A stretch of DNA of 31,605 nt from DASUBV01 sp035763085. GTDB taxonomy: Bacteria > Actinomycetota > Actinomycetes > Streptosporangiales > Streptosporangiaceae. This document shows positions 7,907-15,783 of the stretch, piece after piece. The first letter of the stretch is position 1; every line of letters starts with the position of its first letter. The translations under genes were made by a program, and so were the position numbers. The stretch is taken from NCBI GenBank assembly GCA_035763085.1, contig DASUBV010000291.1, forward strand, positions 1-31,605, given 5' to 3'. The notes under the pieces were generated by a model that saw only the letters and a program-made list of their open reading frames with translations, was not told the origin of the DNA and ran no database searches.

Positions 7907-8259
7907 ATATCCCCCCGATGATTGCCATGACCTGGCTTTCCTGGCTAGCCAGCCGGGGCGAACGGCGCTTGTGGAGCAGGTGGAGTCCCGGTGAAGGGCA
8001 GTCGGATGCTCCGCGCCAGTCACCGGACTCAGGCGGCGGTGTGCCGCGGGCCTGGCGTTTCCGCCGGCGGCAGCAGGAGGCGCCGGGCGGAGCGGCCCCG
8101 GCGGCGAGTACGGCAGCCGGGGGCGGGTAGGCGATCAGCAAGGCACCGGGCGCCGCCCGCCGGGCTAGTGACGGTGGCTGGCACCGGGAAGCCGGCGACG
8201 GCGAGGCAGCCGGCAACGGGCCCGCGCCAGGCCAGCTGCCGCGCCAGGGAGGGGAAGAC
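7907..8259. other. Divergent intergenic region, 353 bases
   Basis: This stretch separates the leftward metallo-beta-lactamase-fold gene from the rightward baeRF-like gene and should hold both promoters. The only strong structure is a perfect 12-base palindrome at 7941-7952. I see no convincing -10/-35 pair and no further open frame with gene-like composition. Confidence 0.5.
7941..7952. promoter_or_regulatory. Perfect 12-bp palindrome upstream of the MBL-fold gene
   Basis: CTGGCTAGCCAG lies 35 bases upstream of the ATG at 7906. A partial copy, CCTGGC, sits a few bases to its left at 7931-7936. Its position suits an operator, but GGCTAGCC-type palindromes also recur by chance in this GC-rich sequence. 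Confidence 0.3.
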
Positions 8260-9411
8260 GTGGTGAACTTGTCGGCCGACCTGATCCGGGACCTGGCCGT
8301 GCGGCGGCCGGGCACGCCGGTGCTCAGCCTGTACGCGCGCACCGACCCGCGCGATCCGGCCAACACCGCGGCCGTGCCGGGCTGGCTGGTGGAGGTGCGC
8401 AACGGGCTGCGCGAGGTCAGCCGGCAGGCCGAGCAGGAGCCACGGGACCGGCGGCTGGCGCTGCGGCAGCTGCGCGACCAGGCGGAGCAGGACATCCTCG
8501 ACCTGGACCCGGCCGGGCGCGGCCGCGGGCAGGCCTGGTTCCTGACCCCCGACCGCGCCCTGGACCTGCGGCTTTCCCTGCAGCTTCCGCCCGCCAGCAC
8601 GCTGGTCCGCTGGGATGACCTCCCGTATGTGTCGCCGCTGGTCGACGTGGCGGACCGGGGGCGGCCGGCGGGCCTGGTGCTGGTCAGCACGGAGGCGGTC
8701 CGGCTGCTGCACTGGCAGGACGGCATGGTCACCGAGCCGCAGCGGTCGCTGTACGAGATCGAGCCCGGCGAGTGGCGCGACTACGACGCCTACGTGGGCC
8801 ATCCGGGCCGGGCGCCGGCCCGGATGCACGTAGCCGAGTTCGACCAGCGGCTGGAGGAATGGCGGCAGCGCTTCCTGCGCACCGCCGCCCGGTCGGTGGC
8901 CGCCGACCTGGAGCAGCGCGGCTGGGACCAGATGGTGCTGGCCGGCGAGCCGCCGGTGGCCGCGGCGTTCCGCGACCAGCTGCCGGACCCGCTGGCCCGC
9001 AAGGTCATCGCGGTCGTCGAGGCCAACCTGCTCCGGGAGGAGACCACCGTGGTCGCCGACCGGCTGGGCGCTGCGCTGGACCGGGCCCGGATCGGGGCGG
9101 GCAAGGCGCTGCTGGAGCAGGCCATCGATCATGCCCTGGCCGGCGGCGCGGCCGCCATCGGCTGGCCCGAGGTCATGGACAGCCTGGTGCAGCAGCGGGT
9201 CCGGCACCTGCTCCTGGACCCGGCGGCCGACCCCGACCCCGCGCAGCTCGACCCGAACACCCAGGCGGCGCTGGGCTGGCCGGCCCGCCCGATGCTCGCC
9301 GAGCGCGCCGTCGAGCAGGCCGTGGCCTCGGGCGCGGAGGTCACCACGCTGCCGGCCGACACCCCGGAACTCGCGCACGCCGGCGGCGCCGCGGCGCTGC
9401 TGCGCTACTAG
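8260..9411 (+). CDS. baeRF/VLRF1-type eRF1-related protein
   Basis: A 383-residue protein resembling the bacterial archaeo-eukaryotic release-factor group (baeRF/VLRF1), which shares domains with eRF1 and Pelota. The N-terminal part contains GTPVLSLYARTDPRDP, a central segment has RFLRTAARSVAADLEQRGWD and VLAGEPPVAAAFRDQLP, and the end has ELAHAGGAAALLRY, a typical C-terminal pattern of these proteins. I see no GGQ tripeptide, so peptidyl-tRNA hydrolysis of the classical kind cannot be assumed; related proteins are proposed to act in ribosome rescue or ribosome-associated quality control. GTG 8260 is preceded by AGGGAGGGG (8247-8254); GTG 8263 is an equally possible start. It stands alone, with a hairpin after the stop. 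Confidence 0.8.
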   Translation: MVNLSADLIRDLAVRRPGTPVLSLYARTDPRDPANTAAVPGWLVEVRNGLREVSRQAEQEPRDRRLALRQLRDQAEQDILDLDPAGRGRGQAWFLTPDRALDLRLSLQLPPASTLVRWDDLPYVSPLVDVADRGRPAGLVLVSTEAVRLLHWQDGMVTEPQRSLYEIEPGEWRDYDAYVGHPGRAPARMHVAEFDQRLEEWRQRFLRTAARSVAADLEQRGWDQMVLAGEPPVAAAFRDQLPDPLARKVIAVVEANLLREETTVVADRLGAALDRARIGAGKALLEQAIDHALAGGAAAIGWPEVMDSLVQQRVRHLLLDPAADPDPAQLDPNTQAALGWPARPMLAERAVEQAVASGAEVTTLPADTPELAHAGGAAALLRY

Positions 9412-9419
9412 GCCAGCCC

Positions 9420-9437
9420 GCGGCCGGTGCCGGCCGC
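9420..9437. terminator. Hairpin between convergent genes
   Basis: GCGGCCGG (9420-9427) and CCGGCCGC (9430-9437) are perfect inverted arms nearly back to back, giving a 7-bp stem with a 4-base loop. It fills the 34-base gap between the convergent baeRF-like and permease genes, so it could end both transcripts. No T-run. Confidence 0.5.
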
Positions 9438-9445
9438 GCCGGGGA

Positions 9446-11122
9446 TCAGGGTGCGTGCAGCCGCCGGGCGCGCCGCGCGGCGATGCTGCCCAGCCAGGCG
9501 GCCAGCCCGCTCGCCAGCACCGCGAGCAGGATGACGTGGCTGGCCCGGCCGGAGGTGACGGCCTGGTACCACAAGATGATCATCGGGCCCACCGCCAGCA
9601 GCGGCCCGGTCAGGAACCAGAACACGATCATGATCCCGGCGGTATGGCCGGCCGGGGTGTCGAATCCGCCGAACATCCCGCCGTCGACCTGGCCGCGGAA
9701 CGAGTTGACCAGCGCTCCCCCGGTCAGCACCGGGATGGTCGCCGCCACCAGGAGGATCAGCGCGCCGCGGCCGGCCAGCGCCGTGATGATCGCCGCCGGG
9801 ATCCCGGCGAGCACCGCCAGGGCCAGGGACGGCGTGACGGCATGCCACCAGGCCAGGTCCTGATAGCGGAACGGCAGCGAGCCGGATCGCCGCGGGTCGT
9901 CGCTGTCGAGGCGGGCCCCCTCGCACAGGCCGGCCGCCGCCAGGTAGCCGCAGCTGAGCCCGGCGGCCAGGGCCGGCAGCGCCGCATGCGGCGACCGCAC
10001 GCCGAGCGCGCACAGGCCGACGGCGGCCAGCGCCAGCAGCGCCGACCACGCGGTCCGCGCCGGGATCCGGGCCAGCGCGAGCAGGTCACGCGCCGGCAGC
10101 ACCAGCCGGCGGTGCCGCGGCAGCCGCACGCGGAGCCGGGGCCGCCGGTAGGCACCGGTCACGCCCCGGTAGGCCGTCGTGATGCGGCGGGTGTCGAAAT
10201 TCAGCGCGGCCGCGGACATCCGGCCGATCGTGTGCGCCCGCAGCCGCAAGGTCGCCGCCGGGACGCCGGCCGCGGCACGATCGGCGGCACCGGCCAGGCC
10301 GGCGGCCGCCGCGGCGAGCACCGCCGTGGCAGCCGGCCACAGCGGGGCACTGCCGCCGCTGAAGGCGACCGGCGCCTGGGCGGCCCAGCCCCACGGGCCT
10401 GACCACAGCAGCACCGCGGCGACCGCGTCCGGCAGCCGCAGCACGGCGCTGAGCACGGCAATGACGGCCAGGCCGGCGGCCGCTGCCCCGGCCGCCCGCG
10501 CCGCCGCCTGCCGCCCCCGCGCCGTCAGCTTGGCCTGGCTCCAGGCCGCGGCCCCGGTGCCGAGTGCCGCGAGCAGGGCGGTACTCAGCATCGACGCGCC
10601 GGTGAGCGCCAGCGAGTGCCGCAGGCCGCCGCTGCCCAGGCCGGCCGCCAGCAGCAGGACCGCTGGCACCAGGCCCGCCGCTGCCCCGGCCAGCGCGCTG
10701 GTGACGACGGCGGCCCGGTACCGGGGCCGCACCAGCTTGCCCCGGTCGACGGGCGTGTCGAGCAGCCAGTCCGCCGTCGGCCCGGTCACGCTGACCGGGC
10801 CGCGCCAGCGCGCATCCCACAGCAGCGCCGCCAGCACGCCGAGCGCCAGCGCGCACAATCCGGCCGGCGCCGCCCGCCCCAGCATGGCCGTGGCGGCCCC
10901 CGGCGGCGGCGGGTGGCGCAGCGCTCGCGCCATCGCGGTGATCAGCCATCCGCCGTAGCTGATGATCACCAGCCCGGCCAGGTACAGCCAGTAGGCGATG
11001 CTGGCCGCCTGCCGGCGGGCCGGCCGCCTGCGCAGCTCCCGCAGCAGCCCGAGCGTCTGCCTGGTGGTGCCCGCCATGCTGGCCGGCGCGGGGGCAGCGC
11101 GCACCGGGCTACCGGAGGCCAC
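9446..11122 (-). CDS. ABC transporter permease-like membrane protein, 558 aa
   Basis: A polytopic membrane protein with about 12 hydrophobic segments, for example AYWLYLAGLVIISYGGWLI near residue 43 and IMIVFWFLTGPLLAVGPMII near residue 500. Soluble loops are Arg-rich (residues 295-345). It resembles actinobacterial ABC-2-like exporter membrane subunits (DUF6297-like), although I cannot assign the family firmly. The preceding gene encodes an ABC ATPase and overlaps it by 14 bases, so the two very likely form one transporter. The start is uncertain: GTG 11122 overlaps the ATPase end, GTG 11104 lies just after the ATPase stop, and ATG 11077 begins MAGTTRQTLGLL. No strong Shine-Dalgarno marks any of them. 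Direction of transport is probably export, since no solute-binding protein is encoded. Confidence 0.82.
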   Translation of the reverse strand: MASGSPVRAAPAPASMAGTTRQTLGLLRELRRRPARRQAASIAYWLYLAGLVIISYGGWLITAMARALRHPPPPGAATAMLGRAAPAGLCALALGVLAALLWDARWRGPVSVTGPTADWLLDTPVDRGKLVRPRYRAAVVTSALAGAAAGLVPAVLLLAAGLGSGGLRHSLALTGASMLSTALLAALGTGAAAWSQAKLTARGRQAAARAAGAAAAGLAVIAVLSAVLRLPDAVAAVLLWSGPWGWAAQAPVAFSGGSAPLWPAATAVLAAAAAGLAGAADRAAAGVPAATLRLRAHTIGRMSAAALNFDTRRITTAYRGVTGAYRRPRLRVRLPRHRRLVLPARDLLALARIPARTAWSALLALAAVGLCALGVRSPHAALPALAAGLSCGYLAAAGLCEGARLDSDDPRRSGSLPFRYQDLAWWHAVTPSLALAVLAGIPAAIITALAGRGALILLVAATIPVLTGGALVNSFRGQVDGGMFGGFDTPAGHTAGIMIVFWFLTGPLLAVGPMIILWYQAVTSGRASHVILLAVLASGLAAWLGSIAARRARRLHAP

Positions 11123-11801
11123 TGAGGGCCTGCGCGGGCGTGCCGCGTCCGGTCACGGCGCCATCCAGCAGCACGATCGCCTGGTCGGCGACCGCCTCGG
11201 CGAGCTCGACGTGATGGGTCGCCAGCAGGATCGCGGTGCCCCGGGCCTTCTCGCGGCTCAGCAGCCCGCCGAGCCAGCGCCGGGCATCGGGGTCGAGCCG
11301 CTGCTCCGGCTCGTCCAGGATCAGCAGCCGCCGCGGCCGGACCAGGACGGCGGCCAGCTGCAGGGCCTGCCGCTGGCCGCTGGACAGCGATCCCGGCAGC
11401 AGCTCGTCATGCTCCGACAGCCGGCACTCGGCCAGCGCGTCATCCACCAGGCCGGGCGCCGCCGCGCCGCCGCCGTGCGCGACCGCGACCAGCATCAGGT
11501 GCTCCCGCACGGTCAGGTCCGGGTAAGTGCTGGCGGGTTCCCCGGCCACCGCGATCTGGGTCCGCGCCACGAGCTCGTCCTCGCGCAGCGGGCGGCCGCC
11601 GTAGCGCACCTGGCCCGTGGTCGGCGAGTCCCGGCCGGCTGCGATGCGCAGCAGCGTCGACTTGCCCGACCCGTTGACCCCCAGCAGCGCGACGCACTGG
11701 CCGGCCGCGACGGCAAGGTCGACCGGCCGCAGCGCCTGCAGCGGCCCGTAGCTGCGGCTCACCCCGGTCAGCGCCAGCAGCGGCTGCTCGCCGGCGGCCA
11801 C
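11109..11801 (-). CDS. ABC transporter ATP-binding protein
   Basis: A 230-residue nucleotide-binding subunit. Walker A is GVNGSGKST, the signature is LSSGQRQALQLA, Walker B plus catalytic Glu is RLLILDEPEQRLD, and the switch His is in LLATHHVEL. The Q-loop region reads VAGEPASTYPDLTVREHL, a form frequent in ABC-2 type exporter ATPases. GTG 11801 was chosen because it lies two bases after the TAG of the upstream dehydrogenase (11806-11804), which suggests translational coupling; the longer open frame would overlap that gene. Its partner permease starts within its 3' end. Being third in an operon with a sugar-acid kinase and dehydrogenase is unusual for an exporter ATPase. Confidence 0.93.
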   Translation of the reverse strand: MAAGEQPLLALTGVSRSYGPLQALRPVDLAVAAGQCVALLGVNGSGKSTLLRIAAGRDSPTTGQVRYGGRPLREDELVARTQIAVAGEPASTYPDLTVREHLMLVAVAHGGGAAAPGLVDDALAECRLSEHDELLPGSLSSGQRQALQLAAVLVRPRRLLILDEPEQRLDPDARRWLGGLLSREKARGTAILLATHHVELAEAVADQAIVLLDGAVTGRGTPAQALSGLR

Positions 11802-11803
11802 TG

Positions 11804-12697
11804 CTAGGCCCCGTCCGGGGCTGCGGGGGACAGCAGGGTGGCGACCGCTGAGTCGTCGGCCGCGGCCAGGCCGGCGGCCCGGGCCAGCAGGTAGAGCTGG
11901 TGGGCCGCCCCGGCCACCGGCAGCGCGATCCCCGCGCTGGTCCCGGCGTCGAGCACGATGCCCATGTCCTTGACGAAGATGTCCGCCCGCGAGTTCACCC
12001 CGGACGGCTGGCCCGCCAGTGCCTGCGCGATCCGCGGGCCCCGGTCGGCGAGCATGAACGAGCTGGCCGCGCCCGCGCCCAGCGTCTGCAGCGCGGCGGC
12101 CGGATCCAGCCCGAGGGCGCGCGCCAGCGCCAGCGCCTCCGCCGCCGCGGCGATGTGCACCCCGCACAGCAGCTGGTTGACCGTCTTCATGGCCTGGCCG
12201 TCGCCCGGCTGCTGCCCCACCCGCGCGGCGGTGCCGGCCAGCAGGTCAATGACCGGCCGGGCAGCGGCGACGGCCCGGTCGCTGCCGCCGATCATCACCA
12301 GCAGGTCGCCGCGCCGCGCCCGGGCCGGCCCGCCGCTCATCGGCATGTCGAGCAGCTCGGCCCGGTACTCGCTGAGCTGCCGGGCCAGGCCGCGCGCCCC
12401 GGCCGTCCCCACGGTGCTGGTCAGCACCACGACGGCGCCAGGCCGCAGGCCGGAGGCGGCTCCGCCGGGGCCGAACAGCGCGTCCTGCGCCTGGGCCAGG
12501 GTGCGTACCACGATCAGCACGACGTCGCTGCGCCGGGCGGCATCGGCGGCGGTGGCCGCGATCCCCGCCCCCGCGGCCGCGGCGGCCGACATGCGGTCGG
12601 CCGCGACGTCGAAGACGGCCACCGGCAGTTGCTCGGCCAGCCGCTGCGCGATCGGCAGGCCCATCGCGCCGAGGCCGACCACCGCCACCTGCTCCAT
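11804..12697 (-). CDS. NAD-dependent 3-hydroxyacid dehydrogenase, LtnD-like
   Basis: A 297-residue member of the 3-hydroxyisobutyrate dehydrogenase family. The dinucleotide motif is VGLGAMGLPIAQRL, with Asp at the end of strand 2 (AVFDVAADR), which favours NAD over NADP. The substrate loop is DMPMSGGPARARRGD and the catalytic Lys is in GDGQAMKTVNQLL. Next to an OtnK-type kinase, the best match is LtnD, which oxidises L-threonate or D-erythronate at C2 to the 2-oxo acid that the kinase then phosphorylates. ATG 12697 follows GAGGAAGGG and lies two bases after the kinase stop. Other members act on 3-hydroxyisobutyrate, tartronate semialdehyde or sulfolactate-like acids, so the exact substrate is inferred from context only. 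Confidence 0.9.
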   Translation of the reverse strand: MEQVAVVGLGAMGLPIAQRLAEQLPVAVFDVAADRMSAAAAAGAGIAATAADAARRSDVVLIVVRTLAQAQDALFGPGGAASGLRPGAVVVLTSTVGTAGARGLARQLSEYRAELLDMPMSGGPARARRGDLLVMIGGSDRAVAAARPVIDLLAGTAARVGQQPGDGQAMKTVNQLLCGVHIAAAAEALALARALGLDPAAALQTLGAGAASSFMLADRGPRIAQALAGQPSGVNSRADIFVKDMGIVLDAGTSAGIALPVAGAAHQLYLLARAAGLAAADDSAVATLLSPAAPDGA

Positions 12698-12699
12698 GC

Positions 12700-14196
12700 T
12701 TAATCCCTTCCTCGGAGCCTGGCGACGACCTGCGCCAGCGCCTGATCGTCGCCGACGTTGCCGGCGAACACCACCAGCGGGGACTGGCCGTCGGCGGTGC
12801 TGTCCGGATCCCAGAGCGAGACGATGCCCGGCAGCATCGTCCCGCGCGCCCAGGCCCGCCGCAGGCCCAGGCCCCTGGTCGCGATGTCGCTGGAGGTGAT
12901 CCCGCCCTTGGCCACGATCCAGGCTGGCCGCAGCCGGGCGGTGACCGCGCGCACCACCTCGACCAGCGCGGCCGAGACGGTGGCGGCGATCGCCAGGTTG
13001 CCGTCGGCCCCGGTGGCCGTGACCAGCTCGCGGCTGGTGCACAGCGCGACGTCGGAGACGGCCAGCGCGGCGGTGACCTCGGCGGCGGCCGCAGCGACCG
13101 TCTCGGCCCGGGTCTGCGGGCGCAGGACCGCCGGGACGTCCAGCTCGGCGCGGGCCACGCCCGGCATCGCCAGCAGGCGCTCCAGCTGGCGGGTGGTGCG
13201 CGGCACGTGCGATCCGGCGACCACCAGCCCGTGCCGGCCCGCCGCTCCCCCGGCCAGGCCGAGCGCGGCCAGCTCCTGCTGGCTCAGCGGCGGCGCGGCG
13301 CCCAGCCCGGCGCGGGCCCGGACGAACGAGGGGCCGACGCGGTAGAGCAATTCCGCGCCCGCGGCCTCGGCCTGCAGAATGCCCAGGACCAGGACGCGCA
13401 GGTCGTCGTCGGTGACGGCGTCGACCACCGCCGGCCGGCCCCCGGACAGCCCGCCGGCGATCGCCGCCACGCGGTCCGGGCCGCCGGACCGGATATCGGC
13501 GAGGGTGACCCGGGCGACCTGATCGCGGCACCACCGGCCGGCGGTCTTCTCGGCCACGTAGTCGCGCAGGTCGGACGAGGCGTAGCCGAAGGCCGGGTCG
13601 CGGGCGAACTCGCTGTCCCCGACCGGGATGAAGCCCGCGGGACCCTGCATCCAGTGCACCGAGTCCACGGTGAGCCGGCCGGCGTCCAGGTAGGCGGGGA
13701 CGATCAGCACGCCATCCGTGCCGCGGCCGGCCTGCTGGCGCAGCGCCCCGGCGATGACGTCGGTCTCCTGCGGGTAGTGCCCGCGCAGCGTCGAGTCGCT
13801 GCGCGAGGCCACGACGAAGCCCGCGCCCTCGGCCCGCGCGGCCGCCGCGAGAGCCGTGATGACCTCGCGGCTGAGGCTCGCCATCGCGGCGGGACCCAGG
13901 CTGCGGCTGTTGGTCAGGATGAAGAACGACGTCGCCGGCTGCCGGAATGCCCAGCGCAGGTCGTCCTCGGCCCAGCTGGTCAGGACCGGGACTCCGGCCA
14001 CGGTCTGGGTGCCCGTCGGGTCGTCGTCGAGCACGACCAGCCGGCGGCCCGACTGGCCGACGGCCCGGGCGACCTCCGCCACGCCGGCCTGGCGGGGCGG
14101 CGGCGCGCCCGCCAGCAGCTGCTCCCGGCTCACCGGTCCGCCCGCCGCAGCAGCGCGCCCGGGCGGCCGGTCATGAGGCAGGGCCTGGTCCGTCAC
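12700..14196 (-). CDS. Four-carbon acid-sugar kinase, DUF1537/OtnK family
   Basis: A 498-residue kinase of the DUF1537 family, shown in other bacteria to phosphorylate D-threonate, 2-oxo-tetronate or related acids in aldonate catabolism. The N-terminal sugar-binding domain carries VVLDDDPTGTQTVAGVPVL and FFILTNSRSL, then ASRSDSTLRGHYP. The C-terminal nucleotide-binding domain carries IVAKGGITSSDIA and VFAGNVGDD. GTG 14196 was chosen since an inverted repeat and TATAGA box lie directly upstream; GTG at about 14133 (before SREQLLAGAPP) is an alternative. It heads a four-gene leftward operon with the LtnD-like dehydrogenase. The third enzyme of known pathways (class II aldolase OtnC, or PdxA2 for D-threonate) is not in this window. 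Confidence 0.9.
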   Translation of the reverse strand: MTDQALPHDRPPGRAAAAGGPVSREQLLAGAPPPRQAGVAEVARAVGQSGRRLVVLDDDPTGTQTVAGVPVLTSWAEDDLRWAFRQPATSFFILTNSRSLGPAAMASLSREVITALAAAARAEGAGFVVASRSDSTLRGHYPQETDVIAGALRQQAGRGTDGVLIVPAYLDAGRLTVDSVHWMQGPAGFIPVGDSEFARDPAFGYASSDLRDYVAEKTAGRWCRDQVARVTLADIRSGGPDRVAAIAGGLSGGRPAVVDAVTDDDLRVLVLGILQAEAAGAELLYRVGPSFVRARAGLGAAPPLSQQELAALGLAGGAAGRHGLVVAGSHVPRTTRQLERLLAMPGVARAELDVPAVLRPQTRAETVAAAAAEVTAALAVSDVALCTSRELVTATGADGNLAIAATVSAALVEVVRAVTARLRPAWIVAKGGITSSDIATRGLGLRRAWARGTMLPGIVSLWDPDSTADGQSPLVVFAGNVGDDQALAQVVARLRGRD

Positions 14197-14198
14197 GT

Positions 14199-14220
14199 GG
14201 ACATTGTCGTCTATATGTCC
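14199..14220. promoter_or_regulatory. Inverted repeat and -10 box at the acid-sugar operon start
   Basis: GGACAT (14199-14204) and ATGTCC (14215-14220) are perfect inverted arms 10 bases apart. On the minus strand the repeat contains TATAGA (14215-14210), a plausible -10 box, and ends three bases before GTG 14196. A protein bound here would cover the promoter of the kinase operon. No good -35 is visible. Confidence 0.5.
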
Positions 14221-14464
14221 GCCAGCCGGCCCGGCCACCGGTGCAATCCCGGCACCGGCGGCCGGCGCGCTGACCCTGAGAATTCACGCCGCCGGTGAGC
14301 TACCCGGTGCGGCGGCCCGGGAAAGTGCTCCTGGCCTGGATGATAAGGATTGCCGGAGCGGGCGCCGGGCAGGATCACCACCTCGGTGAACAGCCGCCCG
14401 GCGCCGGGCTGCGGCTCCTCGCGGAGCGCCGGCATTCCGGACGCAGAACGTCCTTGATGGGGTT

Positions 14465-14470
14465 TACGGT
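14465..14470 (+). promoter_or_regulatory. Candidate -10 box for a leaderless gene
   Basis: TACGGT ends six bases before ATG 14477, and no Shine-Dalgarno is present, so transcription may begin at the start codon. No matching -35 is visible. Confidence 0.3.
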
Positions 14471-14476
14471 GCTGAG

Positions 14477-15073
14477 ATGACTAACGCTGACTACCCGTGG
14501 GAACCGCCCATGGCCGGCACCGAGGCCGCGCACCTGACCGGGGCGCTGGACCGGCTGCGCACCACCTTCCGCTGGAAGGCCGACGACCTGGACGCCGCCG
14601 GGCTGCAGGCTCGCGTTGGTGCCTCCTCGCTGACCCTCGGCGGCCTGCTCAAGCACCTCGCCCTCATTGAGGACTACATGTCCGCCACCAAGCTGGCCGG
14701 GGAGCCCCTGGGCGCGCCCTGGGCGGCCCTCGGCTGGGACGGCAGCGACGATGAGTGGGAGTTCACCACCGCCGCCGGCGATACGCCAGAGCAGCTCTAC
14801 GCGCTGTGGGACGATGCCGTCGAGCGCTCCCGCGGCAGGCTCAGCGCGGCCCTGGCTGATGGCGGGCTCGACCAGCTTGTCCATGCCTCCGGCCCCGACG
14901 GCGTCCATGCCAGCCTCCGCCGCCTCGTGTGCGACCTGATCGAGGAATATGGCCGGCATACCGGGCACGCCGACCTGCTCAGGGAAGCGGTGGACGGGCG
15001 AGCGGGCGAGGACCCGCCGGCGGGCTGGCGGCCCCGGGCCGGCCACTATCGCGTGGATGGTGGCGAGGCCTGA
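14477..15073 (+). CDS. DinB/DUF664-family protein
   Basis: A 198-residue four-helix-bundle protein of the DinB-like superfamily (DUF664 branch), which in actinobacteria includes mycothiol-dependent enzymes. Visible family features are the helix LGGLLKHLALIEDYM with the first metal-binding His and the C-terminal LIEEYGRHTGHADLLREA with two further His residues, the usual three-His metal site. The start ADYPWEPPMAGTEAAHLTGA is also typical. The enzymatic role is unknown; S-transfer using mycothiol is the best-supported role for relatives. It is divergent from the acid-sugar operon (280 bases between starts) and convergent with an XRE-cupin regulator. Confidence 0.9.
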   Translation: MTNADYPWEPPMAGTEAAHLTGALDRLRTTFRWKADDLDAAGLQARVGASSLTLGGLLKHLALIEDYMSATKLAGEPLGAPWAALGWDGSDDEWEFTTAAGDTPEQLYALWDDAVERSRGRLSAALADGGLDQLVHASGPDGVHASLRRLVCDLIEEYGRHTGHADLLREAVDGRAGEDPPAGWRPRAGHYRVDGGEA

Positions 15074-15095
15074 GACTTCAGCGGGCCGGGGCTGG

Positions 15096-15128
15096 CGCAG
15101 GCCGCCTGGGGTGCAGAGCGCGCCTGCG
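15096..15128. terminator. Possible hairpin between convergent genes
   Basis: CGCAGGC (15096-15102) and GCCTGCG (15122-15128) form a 7-bp stem with a 19-base loop in the 60-base gap between the DinB-like and XRE-cupin genes. The long loop and lack of a T-run make this weak. Confidence 0.3.
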
Positions 15129-15133
15129 GGATC

Positions 15134-15736
15134 TCAGCTCGCCGGCGCAGCTGAGCTGCTCCCGGCCGGCGGCCGGGCCGGGCCGAGATGGGTGCGCTGG
15201 CCCTCGTGGTCCAGGATGCACAAGACCTCCGCGGCGTCGCCCCGGGCGCCGAACGAGTGCGGCACCATCGTCGAGAACTCGGCCGCCTCGCCCGCCCGGA
15301 CCACGATCGTGCGCTCCCCCAGCCGCAGCACCACCGCGCCGGACAGCACAGTGAACCAGTCCCGGCCGGGGTGCACCCGCAGCTCGCCGGGCAGCTTGCG
15401 GGTGATGCGGAGCTTGGCGACCGTCACGCCGCCCGGCGCGCCGGGCCGCGACAGCAGCCAGGTGGTGATGCCGCGCCCGTCGTCCCGGTGCGGGCGGATC
15501 ACCACGTCGGCGTCGCCGCCGGACTCCACCAGCTGATCCAGCGTGATGCCCAGCGCCCGGGCGATCGGCGCCAGCTGGTCCAGGGCGATGCGGCGGTGGC
15601 CGGTCTCGATCCGGCTCAGCGTGGACGGGCTCAGGTAGCTGCGGGCCGCCAGCTCATCCAGTGACCACCCGCGTGCCACCCGCAGGCCCCGGATCCGCTG
15701 CCGGACCAGGGCATCCAGCTCACCGTCTTGCGTCAT
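15134..15736 (-). CDS. XRE-family regulator with C-terminal cupin domain
   Basis: A 200-residue regulator. The XRE helix-turn-helix spans about residues 8-66 (VRQRIRGLRVARGWSLDELA, then LSPSTLSRIETGHRRI). The C-terminal part is a cupin (HPGRDWFTVLSGAVVLRLGE and EAAEFSTMVPHSFGARG), which in such proteins binds a small-molecule effector. ATG 15736 was chosen because a strong TACAAT -10 box lies seven bases upstream and the RNA would be leaderless; an upstream extension of the frame looks random. Inverted repeats cover the start, suggesting autorepression. It is divergent from a methyltransferase, its likely partner target. Confidence 0.92.
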   Translation of the reverse strand: MTQDGELDALVRQRIRGLRVARGWSLDELAARSYLSPSTLSRIETGHRRIALDQLAPIARALGITLDQLVESGGDADVVIRPHRDDGRGITTWLLSRPGAPGGVTVAKLRITRKLPGELRVHPGRDWFTVLSGAVVLRLGERTIVVRAGEAAEFSTMVPHSFGARGDAAEVLCILDHEGQRTHLGPARPPAGSSSAAPAS

Positions 15737-15751
15737 ACGCAAGATTGTATG
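15727..15751 (-). promoter_or_regulatory. Overlapping inverted repeats and -10 at XRE-cupin start
   Basis: CTTGCG (15727-15732) and CGCAAG (15738-15743) are perfect arms around the start codon. A second pair, CATAC (15734-15738) and GTATG (15747-15751), overlaps it. The minus-strand -10 box TACAAT (15749-15744) lies inside the second repeat, seven bases before ATG 15736. This arrangement fits autorepression of a leaderless transcript. Confidence 0.55.
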
Positions 15752-15771
15752 CCAGCAGGGCAAGGCTCGGT

Positions 15772-15777
15772 TACAGT
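15772..15777 (+). promoter_or_regulatory. Candidate -10 box of the methyltransferase gene
   Basis: TACAGT ends six bases before ATG 15784, with no Shine-Dalgarno, which suggests a leaderless mRNA. It lies only 23 bases from the -10 of the divergent regulator, so the two promoters must be mutually dependent or co-regulated. The -35 is not clear. Confidence 0.45.
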
Positions 15778-15783
15778 CGGTAC

